Positions 45,309-53,955 of a DNA stretch of 64,000 nt are shown piece after piece (position 1 is the first letter of the stretch; each line of letters opens with the position of its first letter). The notes beneath the pieces were generated by a model, which was given only the letters and a program-made list of their open reading frames with translations, did not search any database and was not told where the DNA came from. A program made the translations under genes and the position numbers. Source of the DNA: Bacillus sp. FJAT-50079 (GTDB taxonomy: Bacteria > Bacillota > Bacilli > Bacillales > Bacillaceae_C); NCBI RefSeq assembly GCF_018343515.1, contig NZ_JAGYPD010000006.1:186001-250000 (forward strand), given 5' to 3'.

Positions 45309-45506
45309 ATGACACGTTCAAAGATTTTAAAAGAAATTGATGAAACAGTTTCCTACTTTTGCCAAGATTGTTTATTGCGTTCACATTTTAAAAGGACATA
45401 CAGCAAAACATACGCCCATCGTTTTTGTATTCATCAATGTACGGTCGGGGCGGAAATTCAAAAAAAAGGAAGAGGATTGTTGGGCAGCGACATAGAAAAA
45501 GGCTGA
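45309..45506 (+). CDS. ypeQ: YpeQ-like zinc-finger protein
   Basis: 65 residues with a compact metal site: Cys18 and Cys21 (FCQDC), His26, His37, Cys40, His42 and Cys44 (KTYAHRFCIHQC). The KTYAH-FC--QCTVG string is the signature of this small Bacillus zinc-finger family. Function unknown. Follows the RNase H-fold gene by 20 nt. The stop lies inside the terminator shared with cspD. Confidence 0.78.
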   Translation: MTRSKILKEIDETVSYFCQDCLLRSHFKRTYSKTYAHRFCIHQCTVGAEIQKKGRGLLGSDIEKG

Positions 45507-45526
45507 ACGCAAAAGCGTCAGCCTCG
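45499..45526. terminator. Bidirectional terminator between ypeQ and cspD
   Basis: GGCTGAACGC/GCGTCAGCC (one bulge) with an AAAA loop, between converging genes; A-run upstream for the minus strand. Confidence 0.75.
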
Positions 45527-45535
45527 TAAGATATA

Positions 45536-45736
45536 TTATAGTTTAGTTACATTAGCAGCTTGAGGTCCGCGGTTTCCTTCTACGATTTCGAAAGAAACTT
45601 CTTCGCCTTCTTCTAATGATTTGAAGCCTTCAGATTGAATTGCTGAGAAATGAACGAAAACATCTTCTCCACCTTCAACTTCGATGAATCCAAAGCCTTT
45701 TTCATTATTAAACCATTTAACTTTACCGTTTTGCAT
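45536..45736 (-). CDS. cspD: Cold-shock protein CspD
   Basis: RNA chaperone, 66 residues, five-stranded OB fold. RNP1 is KGFGFIEV and RNP2 [25 protein letters not shown] is nearly identical to B. subtilis CspD. AGGAGGA ribosome site. A ~73-nt leader separates it from its promoter. Confidence 0.97.
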   Translation of the reverse strand: MQNGKVKWFNNEKGFGFIEVEGGEDVFVHFSAIQSEGFKSLEEGEEVSFEIVEGNRGPQAANVTKL

Positions 45737-45815
45737 ATTACTTATTCCTCCTAGATCTTACAGCACGTTGTGCCATGAAAAAATATTATCACCAAATTAG
45801 TTAGATGATACATTC

Positions 45816-45844
45816 AATTTACAATTAAATACTATTAATGTCAA
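45816..45844 (-). promoter_or_regulatory. cspD promoter
   Basis: Minus-strand TTGACA (plus 45839-45844), 17-bp spacer, TAAATT (plus 45816-45821). The leader it creates may carry cold-responsive structure. Confidence 0.65.
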
Positions 45845-45912
45845 GACTGTTGCCAATATATTTGCTTAATTTTAGTGAATTTTCAAGCCCTTGGCAAAAT
45901 GGCGGGCATGCC

Positions 45913-45941
45913 TTTACTTGTTAAAAGGAAGTGGATATAGT
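45913..45941 (+). promoter_or_regulatory. mntR promoter
   Basis: TTTACT (45913-45918), 17-bp spacer, TATAGT (45936-45941), 45 nt before the start codon. Confidence 0.5.
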
Positions 45942-45985
45942 AAAATTTTAGATGCTGATTATTTTGAGGGGAGGGAGACGGTCGG

Positions 45986-46429
45986 ATGCCAACTCCAAGT
46001 ATGGAAGATTATATTGAACAAATATATCTTTTAATCGAGAGCAAGGGGTATGCCCGGGTGTCAGATATTGCGGAAGCTTTAGATGTTCACCCCTCCTCAG
46101 TCACAAAGATGGTACAAAAGCTTGATCGTGACAGCTATCTGATTTATGAAAGATATCGTGGGCTCGTTCTAACCGCGAAGGGGAAAAAAATTGGACGAAA
46201 ACTTGTCGATCGCCATGATTTATTAGAAAAGTTTCTAAAAATCATCGGTGTAAATGAGGAGAAAATATATGATGATGTAGAAGGAATTGAACATCATCTT
46301 AGCTGGAATTCGATTGAAAGAATTGGAGATCTCGTCGAGTATTTTGAGGAAGATCCCGAGCGAATTGAGAGGCTAAAATTAATACAAATCAAAAACGAAG
46401 AAGAAGCAGCTGATAAAGAACCCATTTAA
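45986..46429 (+). CDS. mntR: Manganese-responsive transcription regulator MntR
   Basis: DtxR-family repressor of manganese uptake and activator of efflux. Winged helix with [22 protein letters not shown]; metal ligands Asp8, Glu11, His77, Glu99, Glu102 and His103 all occupy the known MntR positions. 147 residues. ATG behind GGGGAGGGAG. The end of the gene overlaps a terminator stem. Confidence 0.96.
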   Translation: MPTPSMEDYIEQIYLLIESKGYARVSDIAEALDVHPSSVTKMVQKLDRDSYLIYERYRGLVLTAKGKKIGRKLVDRHDLLEKFLKIIGVNEEKIYDDVEGIEHHLSWNSIERIGDLVEYFEEDPERIERLKLIQIKNEEEAADKEPI

Positions 46430-46447
46430 CGTGGTTCTTTTTTACGT
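46416..46447 (+). terminator. Intrinsic terminator overlapping the mntR 3' end
   Basis: AAAGAACC pairs with GGTTCTTT and is followed by Ts; the left arm encodes the last residues of MntR. Confidence 0.75.
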
Positions 46448-46473
46448 AAAAGAGCGGAAAAGAGGTGGCATAG

Positions 46474-47157
46474 ATGGGCGAAGGTTCATGGCTTGAGCAA
46501 GCGAAAACCTCATGGGATAATAAGGCAGCGTATTGGCATCAAAATAGTATGAATATGTGGGAAACAGGTAGTCGGAAGGAAATCATTCCGTTTATGACGA
46601 AGTATATTTCAGCGGGGAGTAAAATCGCTGATATCGGTTGTGGTGATGGCTACGGTTCAAAATTATTACATGATCACGGATATCTTGTCGTTGGGATGGA
46701 TCTTTCGGAGGAAATGATCCGGATTGCTAAACGACAACAAAAGGACCACCTCACTTTTCAAACCGCCGATGTACAAAACATCCCTTATGATGCTGGAACC
46801 TTTGATGGCGTCATGTCGATTAATTGTTTGGAATGGACAAAGTCACCGCTGGAAGCATTGAATGAATTACATAGAATCACAAAAGTCGGAGGTCATGCCT
46901 GCATTGGTATTTTAGGCCCGACTGCCAAACCGCGAGAGAATAGCTATCCAAGATTATATGGAAAAAAAGCCATTTGCAATACGATGATGCCTTGGGAGTT
47001 TGAACGTTTAGCTAGCGAAAATGGCTGGAGGAAAATCGCGGAAAAAGGGGTATATAAACGCGGAGTGACAGAAGCAGTAGTAGGGCCACTTGCCAATGAA
47101 TTAAAGCAGGCATTAACATTTATGCAATTGTTTCTGCTTGTGCGTGTCGATAAATAA
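46474..47157 (+). CDS. Class I SAM-dependent methyltransferase
   Basis: 227 residues. Motif I is KIADIGCGDGYGSKLLHDHG, motif II GMDLSEEMIRIAK, then VMSINCLEWTKSPLEALNEL, a Methyltransf_11-like fold. Substrate unknown. ATG with AAGAGGTGG upstream; directly followed by the ABC-F gene. Confidence 0.82.
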   Translation: MGEGSWLEQAKTSWDNKAAYWHQNSMNMWETGSRKEIIPFMTKYISAGSKIADIGCGDGYGSKLLHDHGYLVVGMDLSEEMIRIAKRQQKDHLTFQTADVQNIPYDAGTFDGVMSINCLEWTKSPLEALNELHRITKVGGHACIGILGPTAKPRENSYPRLYGKKAICNTMMPWEFERLASENGWRKIAEKGVYKRGVTEAVVGPLANELKQALTFMQLFLLVRVDK

Positions 47158-47193
47158 TTGAATGAACAAAATGCGAATAGGATGTTTAATAAT

Positions 47194-49083
47194 ATGAAAA
47201 TATTTTCAGCTGAAAATCTGTCAAAAACATATGGTGATAAGCGGGTATTTAACGATATCACTTTTCATATCCAGGAAAAAGAACGAATTGGCTTAATCGG
47301 CGTTAACGGAACGGGTAAATCAAGCTTGTTGAAAATAATCGCTGGAATTGATGATCTAGATTCAGGGCGAATGACACATCCAAAAGACTATTCAATTGGC
47401 TATTTACCTCAAGAACCGTTGCTCGATGAAACATTAACGATTCTTGAGCAGGTGTTCCAGAGCGATGCACCATCCATTAAATTAATGAGGGAACATGAAG
47501 AAGCACTTATCCAATTAACAAGCGATCCAGAAAATGAAGCATTACAACAAAAACTTTTTCAACTGCAAAAGCAAATGGATGATACGAACGGTTGGGAAGC
47601 AAGTACAAATGCAAAGACGATTTTATCGAAGCTCGGCTTTGATGATATTTCTGCAAAAGTCAAACATTTATCCGGTGGTCAGAAAAAACGAGTAGCCCTT
47701 GCACAAATACTAATTGAAACACCTGATCTATTACTTTTAGATGAACCGACGAACCATCTTGATTATGAAACAATTCAATGGTTGCAAACGTATTTAAGCA
47801 AATACCATTATGCAGTAATGATTATTACCCATGATCGTTATTTTCTCGATCAAATCGCTACGCGAGTGTTTGAACTAGACAATGGGAATCTCTATTCCTA
47901 TACAGGAAATTATGAAGCTTTCATTGAGGCGAAATCATTGAGGGAAGAACAGGAGCTTCAGGCTGAAGATAAACGGCGGAATTTATACCGCAGAGAATTG
48001 GCATGGATTAAGCGTGGTGCGAAAGCGCGCTCAACGAAGCAGAAAGCGCGAATTCAACGATTTGATGCGCTCTCATCAGAATTAGGCCATGTGCCTGCAA
48101 AAGAAAACCTCGATTTAGCGATGCAAGGGACACGGCTTGGCAAGCAAGTATTTGAGTTTATTGAAGCGAATAAGTCATTTGAAAATCGGAAAATATTGCA
48201 CGATTTTAATTGGCTTGTAAAGCCGGGAGACCGTTACGGAATTGTTGGGAAGAACGGCAGCGGTAAATCGACATTGTTAAATCTTTTAGCTGGAAAATTG
48301 CGGATTGATAGCGGGGAATTTCATACAGGTCAAACGGTAAACATTGCTTATTACACGCAAGAGACCGATATGACCGATGAAAATACGCGAATGATTGCTT
48401 ATATACGTGAGGCAGGAGAATTAATCGAAACGGCTGATGGGGACAAAATTTCGGCATCACAAATGTTGGAGCGTTTCCTATTTCCGATGAGCACGCACGG
48501 AACACCGATTAAAAAGTTATCAGGTGGAGAAAAACGTCGCTTATTTTTACTAAAGCTGCTAATGGAAAAGCCGAATGTATTATTACTTGATGAACCGACG
48601 AATGATTTAGATACGACAACATTGACAGTTTTGGAGAATTATATTGAAGAGTTCCCTGGTGTTGTCATTTCTGTTTCTCATGATCGCTATTTCTTAGACA
48701 AAACGGCTGAGCAATTACTTGTCTTTCAAGATGAGGGAAACATTGAACGATATTACGGAACGTATTCCGAATACTTAGAGTCCACTGTTGAGGCGGAGAA
48801 AGCGAGTCAAACTTCACAACCGAAGCGCGAGGAACCTGTTAAACCTTCTAGCGAACAAGAAAAAAAGAAACGGATGACATATAAAGAAAAAATGGAATGG
48901 GAAACAATTGAAGATGATATTGCTGAGCTAGAGGAAAAAGTGGAGCAGTTAAACACGGAGCTTCTCTCGATTGGAAGTGACTTTGAAAAAGCACAGCGAC
49001 TGATGGAAGAAATTGAAAAAAACAATGAAAAATTAGAGCAACGGATTGCGAGATGGACATACCTCTCTGAATTTGTTGAATAG
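47194..49083 (+). CDS. yfmR: ABC-F translation factor YfmR (Uup-like)
   Basis: Soluble tandem-ATPase ribosome-associated protein; the B. subtilis homologue relieves stalling at polyproline. NBD1: GVNGTGKS, LSGGQKKR, LLLLDEPTNHLD; NBD2: GKNGSGKS, LSGGEKRR, LLLLDEPTNDLD; a linker and a charged coiled-coil C-terminus (ETIEDDIAELEEKVEQLN). ATG 47194 (MKIFSAENL) gives 629 residues, the B. subtilis length; the more upstream TTG 47158 abuts the previous stop without a ribosome site. No membrane segments. Confidence 0.9.
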   Translation: MKIFSAENLSKTYGDKRVFNDITFHIQEKERIGLIGVNGTGKSSLLKIIAGIDDLDSGRMTHPKDYSIGYLPQEPLLDETLTILEQVFQSDAPSIKLMREHEEALIQLTSDPENEALQQKLFQLQKQMDDTNGWEASTNAKTILSKLGFDDISAKVKHLSGGQKKRVALAQILIETPDLLLLDEPTNHLDYETIQWLQTYLSKYHYAVMIITHDRYFLDQIATRVFELDNGNLYSYTGNYEAFIEAKSLREEQELQAEDKRRNLYRRELAWIKRGAKARSTKQKARIQRFDALSSELGHVPAKENLDLAMQGTRLGKQVFEFIEANKSFENRKILHDFNWLVKPGDRYGIVGKNGSGKSTLLNLLAGKLRIDSGEFHTGQTVNIAYYTQETDMTDENTRMIAYIREAGELIETADGDKISASQMLERFLFPMSTHGTPIKKLSGGEKRRLFLLKLLMEKPNVLLLDEPTNDLDTTTLTVLENYIEEFPGVVISVSHDRYFLDKTAEQLLVFQDEGNIERYYGTYSEYLESTVEAEKASQTSQPKREEPVKPSSEQEKKKRMTYKEKMEWETIEDDIAELEEKVEQLNTELLSIGSDFEKAQRLMEEIEKNNEKLEQRIARWTYLSEFVE

Positions 49084-49165
49084 TACGGAACAATAGTGGC
49101 GATCAGCCGCCTATGCTACAATATAGATGGAATATGCCCATTTTTGAGAAGAAAGGTGGAGCTTA

Positions 49166-50293
49166 ATGAAGATCATATCAATTGAACCAACTCCAAGTCC
49201 GAATACGATGAAAATTAATTTGGATGAAGAGCTTCCAGCGGGAAAAAGCAATAATTATAAGAAAGACCAATCGGAAGGTGCTCCATTGATCATTCAAAAC
49301 ATCCTTGCAATTGAAGGTGTAAATGGTGTTTACCATGTTGCCGACTTTATAGCGATTGAAAGAAATGGTCGATTTAGTTGGGAAGAAATTCTTCCACAAG
49401 TGAGGCAAGCTTTCGGTGAAAATGTTGAAAATTATGAAGTAGCAACCGATCAGTTTGATGAGCATTACGGTGAAGTCAATGTTCAAGTGTTAATGTTTAA
49501 GAATATACCTACCCAAGTAAAGCTGCTAACGGGCTCAGAGGAAAAACGATTCGCGATGCCCGACCGTTTTTTACAGGCATTAGAGCAGGCTCAACTTGAA
49601 GGTGAAAACTATGTACTATTGCGAAAGTGGAAAGATTTTGGTGTAAGATACGGTGATCTCGAGCAATTAGGGAAAGACGTTGTCGAGGAATTAGGTGCCG
49701 CCTATCCTAAGGACCGTTTAAAAGAACTCGTTGAACTAGCGAAAAATCCAATTAATGGTGGAGAAATAAAACAAGTGAAAAAAATCAAGCTTATACCTGA
49801 GCAATTGGATGATCCAGATTGGAAAACACGCTACCAGCTTTTAGAACAAATGGATGATCCGACGATCGAAGACTTGCCAGTATTAGAAAAAGCGTTAGCA
49901 GATGAAAAGTCTTCCATACGCCGACTCGCCGTCGTTTATTTGGGTATGATTGAGGATCAACGAGTCTTGCCGCTTTTATACATTGGGTTAAAAGACAAAA
50001 CGGTTCCTGTTCGAAGGACGGCTGGTGATTGTTTATCAGATCTTGGTTTTCCAGAAGCGATGGATGAAATGTGTAAGGCGCTCAATGATCGAAGCAAAAT
50101 TGTTCGCTGGCGTGCAGCGATGTTCTTATATGAAGTCGGAGATGAGCGGGCATTACCTGCGCTGAAAGCTGTGGAAAATGATCCGGAATTTGAAGTGCAG
50201 CTTCAAATTAAAATGGCGATTGAGCGCATTGAAGGTGGAGAAGAAGCGCGAGGTTCCGTTTGGAAGCAAATGACAGAAGCGAGAAAAAGTTAA
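49166..50293 (+). CDS. ypgR: YpgR: NifU-N-like plus HEAT-repeat protein (virulence factor CvfC family)
   Basis: 375 residues. An N-terminal ~85-residue domain (IEPTPSPNTMKINLDEELP, GVNGVYHVADFIAIER) is the NifU/scaffold-type fold; the C-terminal part has HEAT-like repeats (SSIRRLAVVYLGMIEDQRVLPLLYIGLKD; VRRTAGDCLSDLGFPEAMDEM). Homologues affect virulence in staphylococci; the biochemical role is unknown, maybe Fe-S metabolism. 22 nt before brxA. Confidence 0.85.
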   Translation: MKIISIEPTPSPNTMKINLDEELPAGKSNNYKKDQSEGAPLIIQNILAIEGVNGVYHVADFIAIERNGRFSWEEILPQVRQAFGENVENYEVATDQFDEHYGEVNVQVLMFKNIPTQVKLLTGSEEKRFAMPDRFLQALEQAQLEGENYVLLRKWKDFGVRYGDLEQLGKDVVEELGAAYPKDRLKELVELAKNPINGGEIKQVKKIKLIPEQLDDPDWKTRYQLLEQMDDPTIEDLPVLEKALADEKSSIRRLAVVYLGMIEDQRVLPLLYIGLKDKTVPVRRTAGDCLSDLGFPEAMDEMCKALNDRSKIVRWRAAMFLYEVGDERALPALKAVENDPEFEVQLQIKMAIERIEGGEEARGSVWKQMTEARKS

Positions 50294-50315
50294 TATTGAT
50301 GTGGAGGGATTTACA

Positions 50316-50750
50316 ATGTCAATGGCTTATGAAGAATATATGAGGCAAGTAGTTAAACCGATGAGAGAAGAATTAACGGCAGCAAACTTTCAAGAGTTAT
50401 TAACAGAAGAGGAGGTTGAGCAGTTCATAGAGAAGGTGGAAGGAACAACACTCGTTGTTATTAATTCTGTCTGTGGCTGTGCGGCTGGACTTGCGCGACC
50501 AGCTGCGATCCATGCTGTTGCAACAAGCGAAGTAAAGCCAGACCACCTCGTCACCGTTTTTGCTGGCCAAGAAAGGGAAGCGACAGCAAAAATGCGCGAG
50601 TATTTTCAAGGCTATGAGCCGTCATCCCCATCAATGGCTTTATTAAAAGGGAAAGACGTTGTCCATTTTATTCCGCGTGAAGACATTGAAGATAATGAAG
50701 TAGAAGAAATTGTTGAAAATCTTACTCATGCTTTTCAGCAACATTGTTAA
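50316..50750 (+). CDS. brxA: Bacilliredoxin BrxA (YphP)
   Basis: Thioredoxin-fold protein that removes bacillithiol from S-bacillithiolated proteins. The characteristic CGC motif is Cys53-Gly-Cys55 in NSVCGCAAGLARPAA. ATG 50316 follows GGAGGG and gives 144 residues as in B. subtilis; the upstream in-frame TTG is rejected. Implies a bacillithiol-using organism. Terminator follows. Confidence 0.95.
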   Translation: MSMAYEEYMRQVVKPMREELTAANFQELLTEEEVEQFIEKVEGTTLVVINSVCGCAAGLARPAAIHAVATSEVKPDHLVTVFAGQEREATAKMREYFQGYEPSSPSMALLKGKDVVHFIPREDIEDNEVEEIVENLTHAFQQHC

Positions 50751-50758
50751 TTGACGAA

Positions 50759-50795
50759 AATAAAGCAATGGGCTTTTTTGCCCATTGCTTTATTC
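50759..50795. terminator. Bidirectional terminator between brxA and the 24-residue peptide gene
   Basis: 15-bp perfect stem AATAAAGCAATGGGC/GCCCATTGCTTTATT with a T6 loop. Its right arm overlaps the stop codon of the minus-strand peptide gene. Confidence 0.9.
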
Positions 50796-50864
50796 TGCGA
50801 TTGCTAGGTAAACAAAATAACCGAGCATAACAAAAATTCCGATTGTAATCAATGCTGAAGTCAT
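50790..50864 (-). CDS. 24-residue single-pass membrane peptide
   Basis: MTSALITIGIFVMLGYFVYL-AIAE: almost entirely one transmembrane helix. Translation signals are excellent: AAAGGAGGAT lies 7 nt before the ATG, and the stop is built into a strong terminator. Too short for ordinary gene finding. Lies between convergent/divergent brxA and ypjP. I do not recognise it; small respiratory-complex or regulatory peptides of Bacillus have this size. Confidence 0.6.
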   Translation of the reverse strand: MTSALITIGIFVMLGYFVYLAIAE

Positions 50865-51016
50865 TGAGACATCCTCCTTTTTTCAACTATCTATATTATA
50901 CCTAAATTAATTATGAAAGCTATTTTTGAAATTATGAAACTTTACCTATGGTAGTTACGTCTATTAAGGTATATGATAGAAATATCATATTTGACTAATG
51001 GAGAAGGGGTCGTCGG

Positions 51017-51619
51017 ATGAAACAGTGGCTTCGGAAATCGCTTATTATTTTAGTATCTATTATAACGTTCGGTACTGTTACACCATCACATCCAGTTTGG
51101 TCTGAAGAACAAGGTGTTGCAAAGTCACAGCAACGCGGAGAATCTTCCGGGCATACTGCAAGTCAACCAACTGTTGAGACGACAATACCGACGGAAGTTG
51201 TAAAAGCCGGGAAGGATGATTTTATCCAAACGATGACAATTGAAGCTGAACGGCAGTCAATTGAAAAGTTTGGCCCCAAAATTTCGAATGTGATTGAAAA
51301 AGAATTTCGTGATGTTGTATTACCAAATATTGAAGCAGCAATTGAGATGACAGCTGCGCAATTTCCGGAGGAATCGTTATCGCAATTAGCGATTACAGAA
51401 AGCCCAAGCGGTGGCGTAAGCGAGAAAATTTTTCACATTTATAATGCAGAAACAAACAAAGATATTATTCGTTTTCATGTGAGAAGGGACAAGCCTCCAT
51501 TGGAAGGGTATCAATTTAACTTCCACTACCATACTTACCACGATCATTTTCAAACACATTACACATTAGGTACGATTTATTGGGATAAAAACACACCCCC
51601 TAAATGGAAAACTGTTTAA
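51017..51619 (+). CDS. ypjP: Exported protein YpjP
   Basis: 200 residues. N-terminal signal sequence (WLRKSLIILVSIITFGTVTPSHPVWS), a Ser/Gln/Thr-rich linker and a conserved C-terminal domain with KIFHIYNAETNKDIIRFHVR and FNFHYHTYHDHFQTHYTLGTIYWDKNTPPKW. Position and pattern match B. subtilis YpjP; function unknown. Own terminator downstream. Confidence 0.85.
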   Translation: MKQWLRKSLIILVSIITFGTVTPSHPVWSEEQGVAKSQQRGESSGHTASQPTVETTIPTEVVKAGKDDFIQTMTIEAERQSIEKFGPKISNVIEKEFRDVVLPNIEAAIEMTAAQFPEESLSQLAITESPSGGVSEKIFHIYNAETNKDIIRFHVRRDKPPLEGYQFNFHYHTYHDHFQTHYTLGTIYWDKNTPPKWKTV

Positions 51620-51622
51620 CTG

Positions 51623-51656
51623 GAAAACAAGTGCGAAAAACCGTACTTGTTTTTCT
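51623..51656 (+). terminator. Intrinsic terminator after ypjP
   Basis: AAAACAAGT..CG pairs with CG..ACTTGTTTTT around AAAAAC. Confidence 0.75.
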
Positions 51657-51688
51657 ATTTATCTTCAATTCTCGCTGACTCTAATCCA

Positions 51689-51697
51689 TGTTATAAT
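51689..51697 (+). promoter_or_regulatory. Extended -10 promoter of the metalloprotease-thyA-dfrA group
   Basis: TGTTATAAT: consensus TATAAT at 51692-51697 with TGn; -35 poor. Confidence 0.5.
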
Positions 51698-51740
51698 AGA
51701 ATAATATTACTAATCTTATAACATGAAGGAAGAGTCAACA

Positions 51741-52433
51741 ATGAAAAAGTGGACGTTATTCCCACTCTTAATCATGATTGTCATTGTAGGGACGGGCTTA
51801 TCAAGGCCTATATATGATGGAGTACTCTTGTATAAAAGTCCGTTATTTCCACAATTACATCTGCAATCCGAGCAATTATTAAAATATATGATCGTATTGC
51901 CTGAAGGCGATTTTGATGAAGAAGAAGCGACAAACATGATTCATAGATTGGACCAATTGCCACAAACGATTTTACAGGAGTTAAAAAACAAAAACATTAA
52001 GGTCGTCTTTTTTACTGGAAAATTAACCGATCAACGTTATACATCGTATTTAAAAGGAGTTGTTCCTCGCGGCTACCCCGATTCGATTGTTTGGGATGAC
52101 GTACCTGGAATTGGTGGATCAAAGCTTGTTCATGTTAAGATAGGTCATAGTGAATATGGCAATGGGCATGGGTCCGTTAATCTTGAATTCCACGAGGTAG
52201 CTCATAGCCTTTATCGCTATGTGTATCGTGATCCCGATATGGACGCAAAACTGAAGGATGCCTGGGAAAAAGAAGCGAAAAGCTTATTCCCAGAACAGAA
52301 ATATTTTCTCGATTACGAAGAAGAATTTTTTGCTGAAAGCTTTGCATACTATTTTCTATCTAATGAATCAAGAACAAAATTAAAACAGAATGCACCACAT
52401 ATGTATGCCCTTTTTGCTGAAATAGATGAATAG
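51741..52433 (+). CDS. Exported zinc metalloprotease, anthrax-lethal-factor-like (ATLF) type
   Basis: 230 residues: an N-terminal signal/anchor helix (about 4-23), then a zincin domain. The HExxH motif is His151-Glu-Val-Ala-His155 in EFHEVAHSLYRYVY; a downstream EEEFFAESFAYYF (about 193-205) supplies the third, glutamate ligand as in the lethal-factor-like family. The family call is from this motif pair and the Bacillus context; another gluzincin family is possible. ATG 51741 behind AAGGAAGAG. The thyA start follows 12 nt after its stop, so it is probably in that operon. Confidence 0.75.
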   Translation: MKKWTLFPLLIMIVIVGTGLSRPIYDGVLLYKSPLFPQLHLQSEQLLKYMIVLPEGDFDEEEATNMIHRLDQLPQTILQELKNKNIKVVFFTGKLTDQRYTSYLKGVVPRGYPDSIVWDDVPGIGGSKLVHVKIGHSEYGNGHGSVNLEFHEVAHSLYRYVYRDPDMDAKLKDAWEKEAKSLFPEQKYFLDYEEEFFAESFAYYFLSNESRTKLKQNAPHMYALFAEIDE

Positions 52434-52445
52434 GAAGTGTTTGGA

Positions 52446-53240
52446 ATGGAACAATATTTGAAATTATGTCAACATGTACTTGAAAATGGAACAAAAAAAG
52501 AGGATCGAACGGGAACGGGAACGATTAGCACATTTGGCTATCAAATGCGCTTTGATTTACAAGATGGTTTCCCATTGCTTACGACAAAAAAACTTCATAC
52601 GAAATCAATCATTCATGAACTGCTTTGGTTTTTAGCTGGAGATACAAACGTTTCGTATTTGCAAGAGAATGGTGTAAGAATATGGAACGAATGGGCAGAT
52701 GAAAACGGTGAGCTTGGACCTGTATACGGGAAACAGTGGAGATCTTGGGAAGGGGCAAATGGTCAAACGATTGATCAAATTCGGATCGTGCTTGATCAGC
52801 TAAATAATAACCCTGATTCAAGAAGAATGATCGTCAATGCCTGGAATGTGGCGGATATTGATAAAATGGCTTTACCACCATGCCATTGTTTATTTCAATT
52901 TTATGTAGCTGATGGAAAGTTATCTTGTCAATTATATCAAAGATCAGCAGATATTTTCCTCGGCGTACCTTTCAATATTGCCTCCTATGCTTTATTAACA
53001 ATGATGATGGCCCAAGTATCAGGCCTTGAGCCAGGTGAATTTGTCCATACACTTGGTGATGCCCATATTTATAGCAATCATATTGAGCAAGTGGAACTTC
53101 AGTTAGGGCGAGATGTGCGTTCGCTTCCAACGATGCGGATCAATCCAGATGTTAAAGACTTATTTGCATTTACATTTGAAGATTTTACATTGGAAAATTA
53201 TGATCCACATCCACATATTAAAGGAGCTGTAAGTGTATGA
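52446..53240 (+). CDS. thyA: Thymidylate synthase ThyA (B. subtilis ThyB type)
   Basis: Methylates dUMP to dTMP with methylenetetrahydrofolate, producing dihydrofolate. Active-site Cys in [12 protein letters not shown]; other motifs [34 protein letters not shown] and [12 protein letters not shown]. 264 residues, the short E. coli-like type. ATG 52446 has AGGAAG 8 nt upstream; the GTG at 52437 overlaps that site. Overlaps dfrA by 4 nt (ATGA), which recycles the dihydrofolate. Confidence 0.96.
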   Translation: MEQYLKLCQHVLENGTKKEDRTGTGTISTFGYQMRFDLQDGFPLLTTKKLHTKSIIHELLWFLAGDTNVSYLQENGVRIWNEWADENGELGPVYGKQWRSWEGANGQTIDQIRIVLDQLNNNPDSRRMIVNAWNVADIDKMALPPCHCLFQFYVADGKLSCQLYQRSADIFLGVPFNIASYALLTMMMAQVSGLEPGEFVHTLGDAHIYSNHIEQVELQLGRDVRSLPTMRINPDVKDLFAFTFEDFTLENYDPHPHIKGAVSV

Positions 53241-53725
53241 TTTCTTTTTTATGGGCGGAAGATAGAAATGGATTAATTGGTAAAAACAATGACCTGCCAT
53301 GGCGTTTGCCGGCAGATTTAAAATATTTTAAAGAAACGACGATGGGTCATCCGATAGTGATGGGAAGAAAAACATATGAATCAATTGGACGACCTTTACC
53401 AGGCCGAACAAATATTATTTTAACGCGTGATCAAAATTATCAAACGGAAGGCTGTCTTGTTTTCTATTCAAAAGAAGCGTTATCCGAGTGGATTAGCACG
53501 CAAAATACAGAAGTTTTTATTACAGGTGGTTCAGAAATATTTTCTTTATTTCTTGAAGAGGTTGATCGATTATACGTAACAAAGATTGATGAAGTGTTCG
53601 AAGGAACCACATATTTCCCTAAATTAAATTGGGATGAATGGACGCTTGATTCAAATCAAAAAGGTCCAAAGGATGAAAAAAATCCGTACGATTATGAGTT
53701 TCAAGTGTATGAAAGACAGAGATGA
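53237..53725 (+). CDS. dfrA: Dihydrofolate reductase DfrA
   Basis: NADPH-dependent reduction of dihydrofolate; trimethoprim target. Motifs: [30 protein letters not shown] with the catalytic Asp in [28 protein letters not shown] and [13 protein letters not shown]. 162 residues. ATG overlaps the thyA stop. Confidence 0.96.
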   Translation: MISFLWAEDRNGLIGKNNDLPWRLPADLKYFKETTMGHPIVMGRKTYESIGRPLPGRTNIILTRDQNYQTEGCLVFYSKEALSEWISTQNTEVFITGGSEIFSLFLEEVDRLYVTKIDEVFEGTTYFPKLNWDEWTLDSNQKGPKDEKNPYDYEFQVYERQR

Positions 53726-53755
53726 AAAGGGAATATCCTTAGTACCTCGTTTACA

Positions 53756-53798
53756 AAAACAGGAATGTTCTAGCGTTAAAGCATTCCTGTTTTTTTTT
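53756..53798 (+). terminator. Intrinsic terminator after dfrA
   Basis: AAAACAGGAATG pairs with CATTCCTGTTTT, then a nine-base T-run. Confidence 0.9.
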
Positions 53799-53955
53799 GT
53801 TAATTAGAGAGTCTCAAACTGAAAAGATGGTAATTGAAGGTTTCTCCCAATCGAGTAAAATTCCATCGGATGCAAATTGTTTAACAAGTTATGTTAATAT
53901 TTAATCAACTTAATTATGATGTAAGATAGGATTTTGAATAGAGGAGGTTTCCTAT

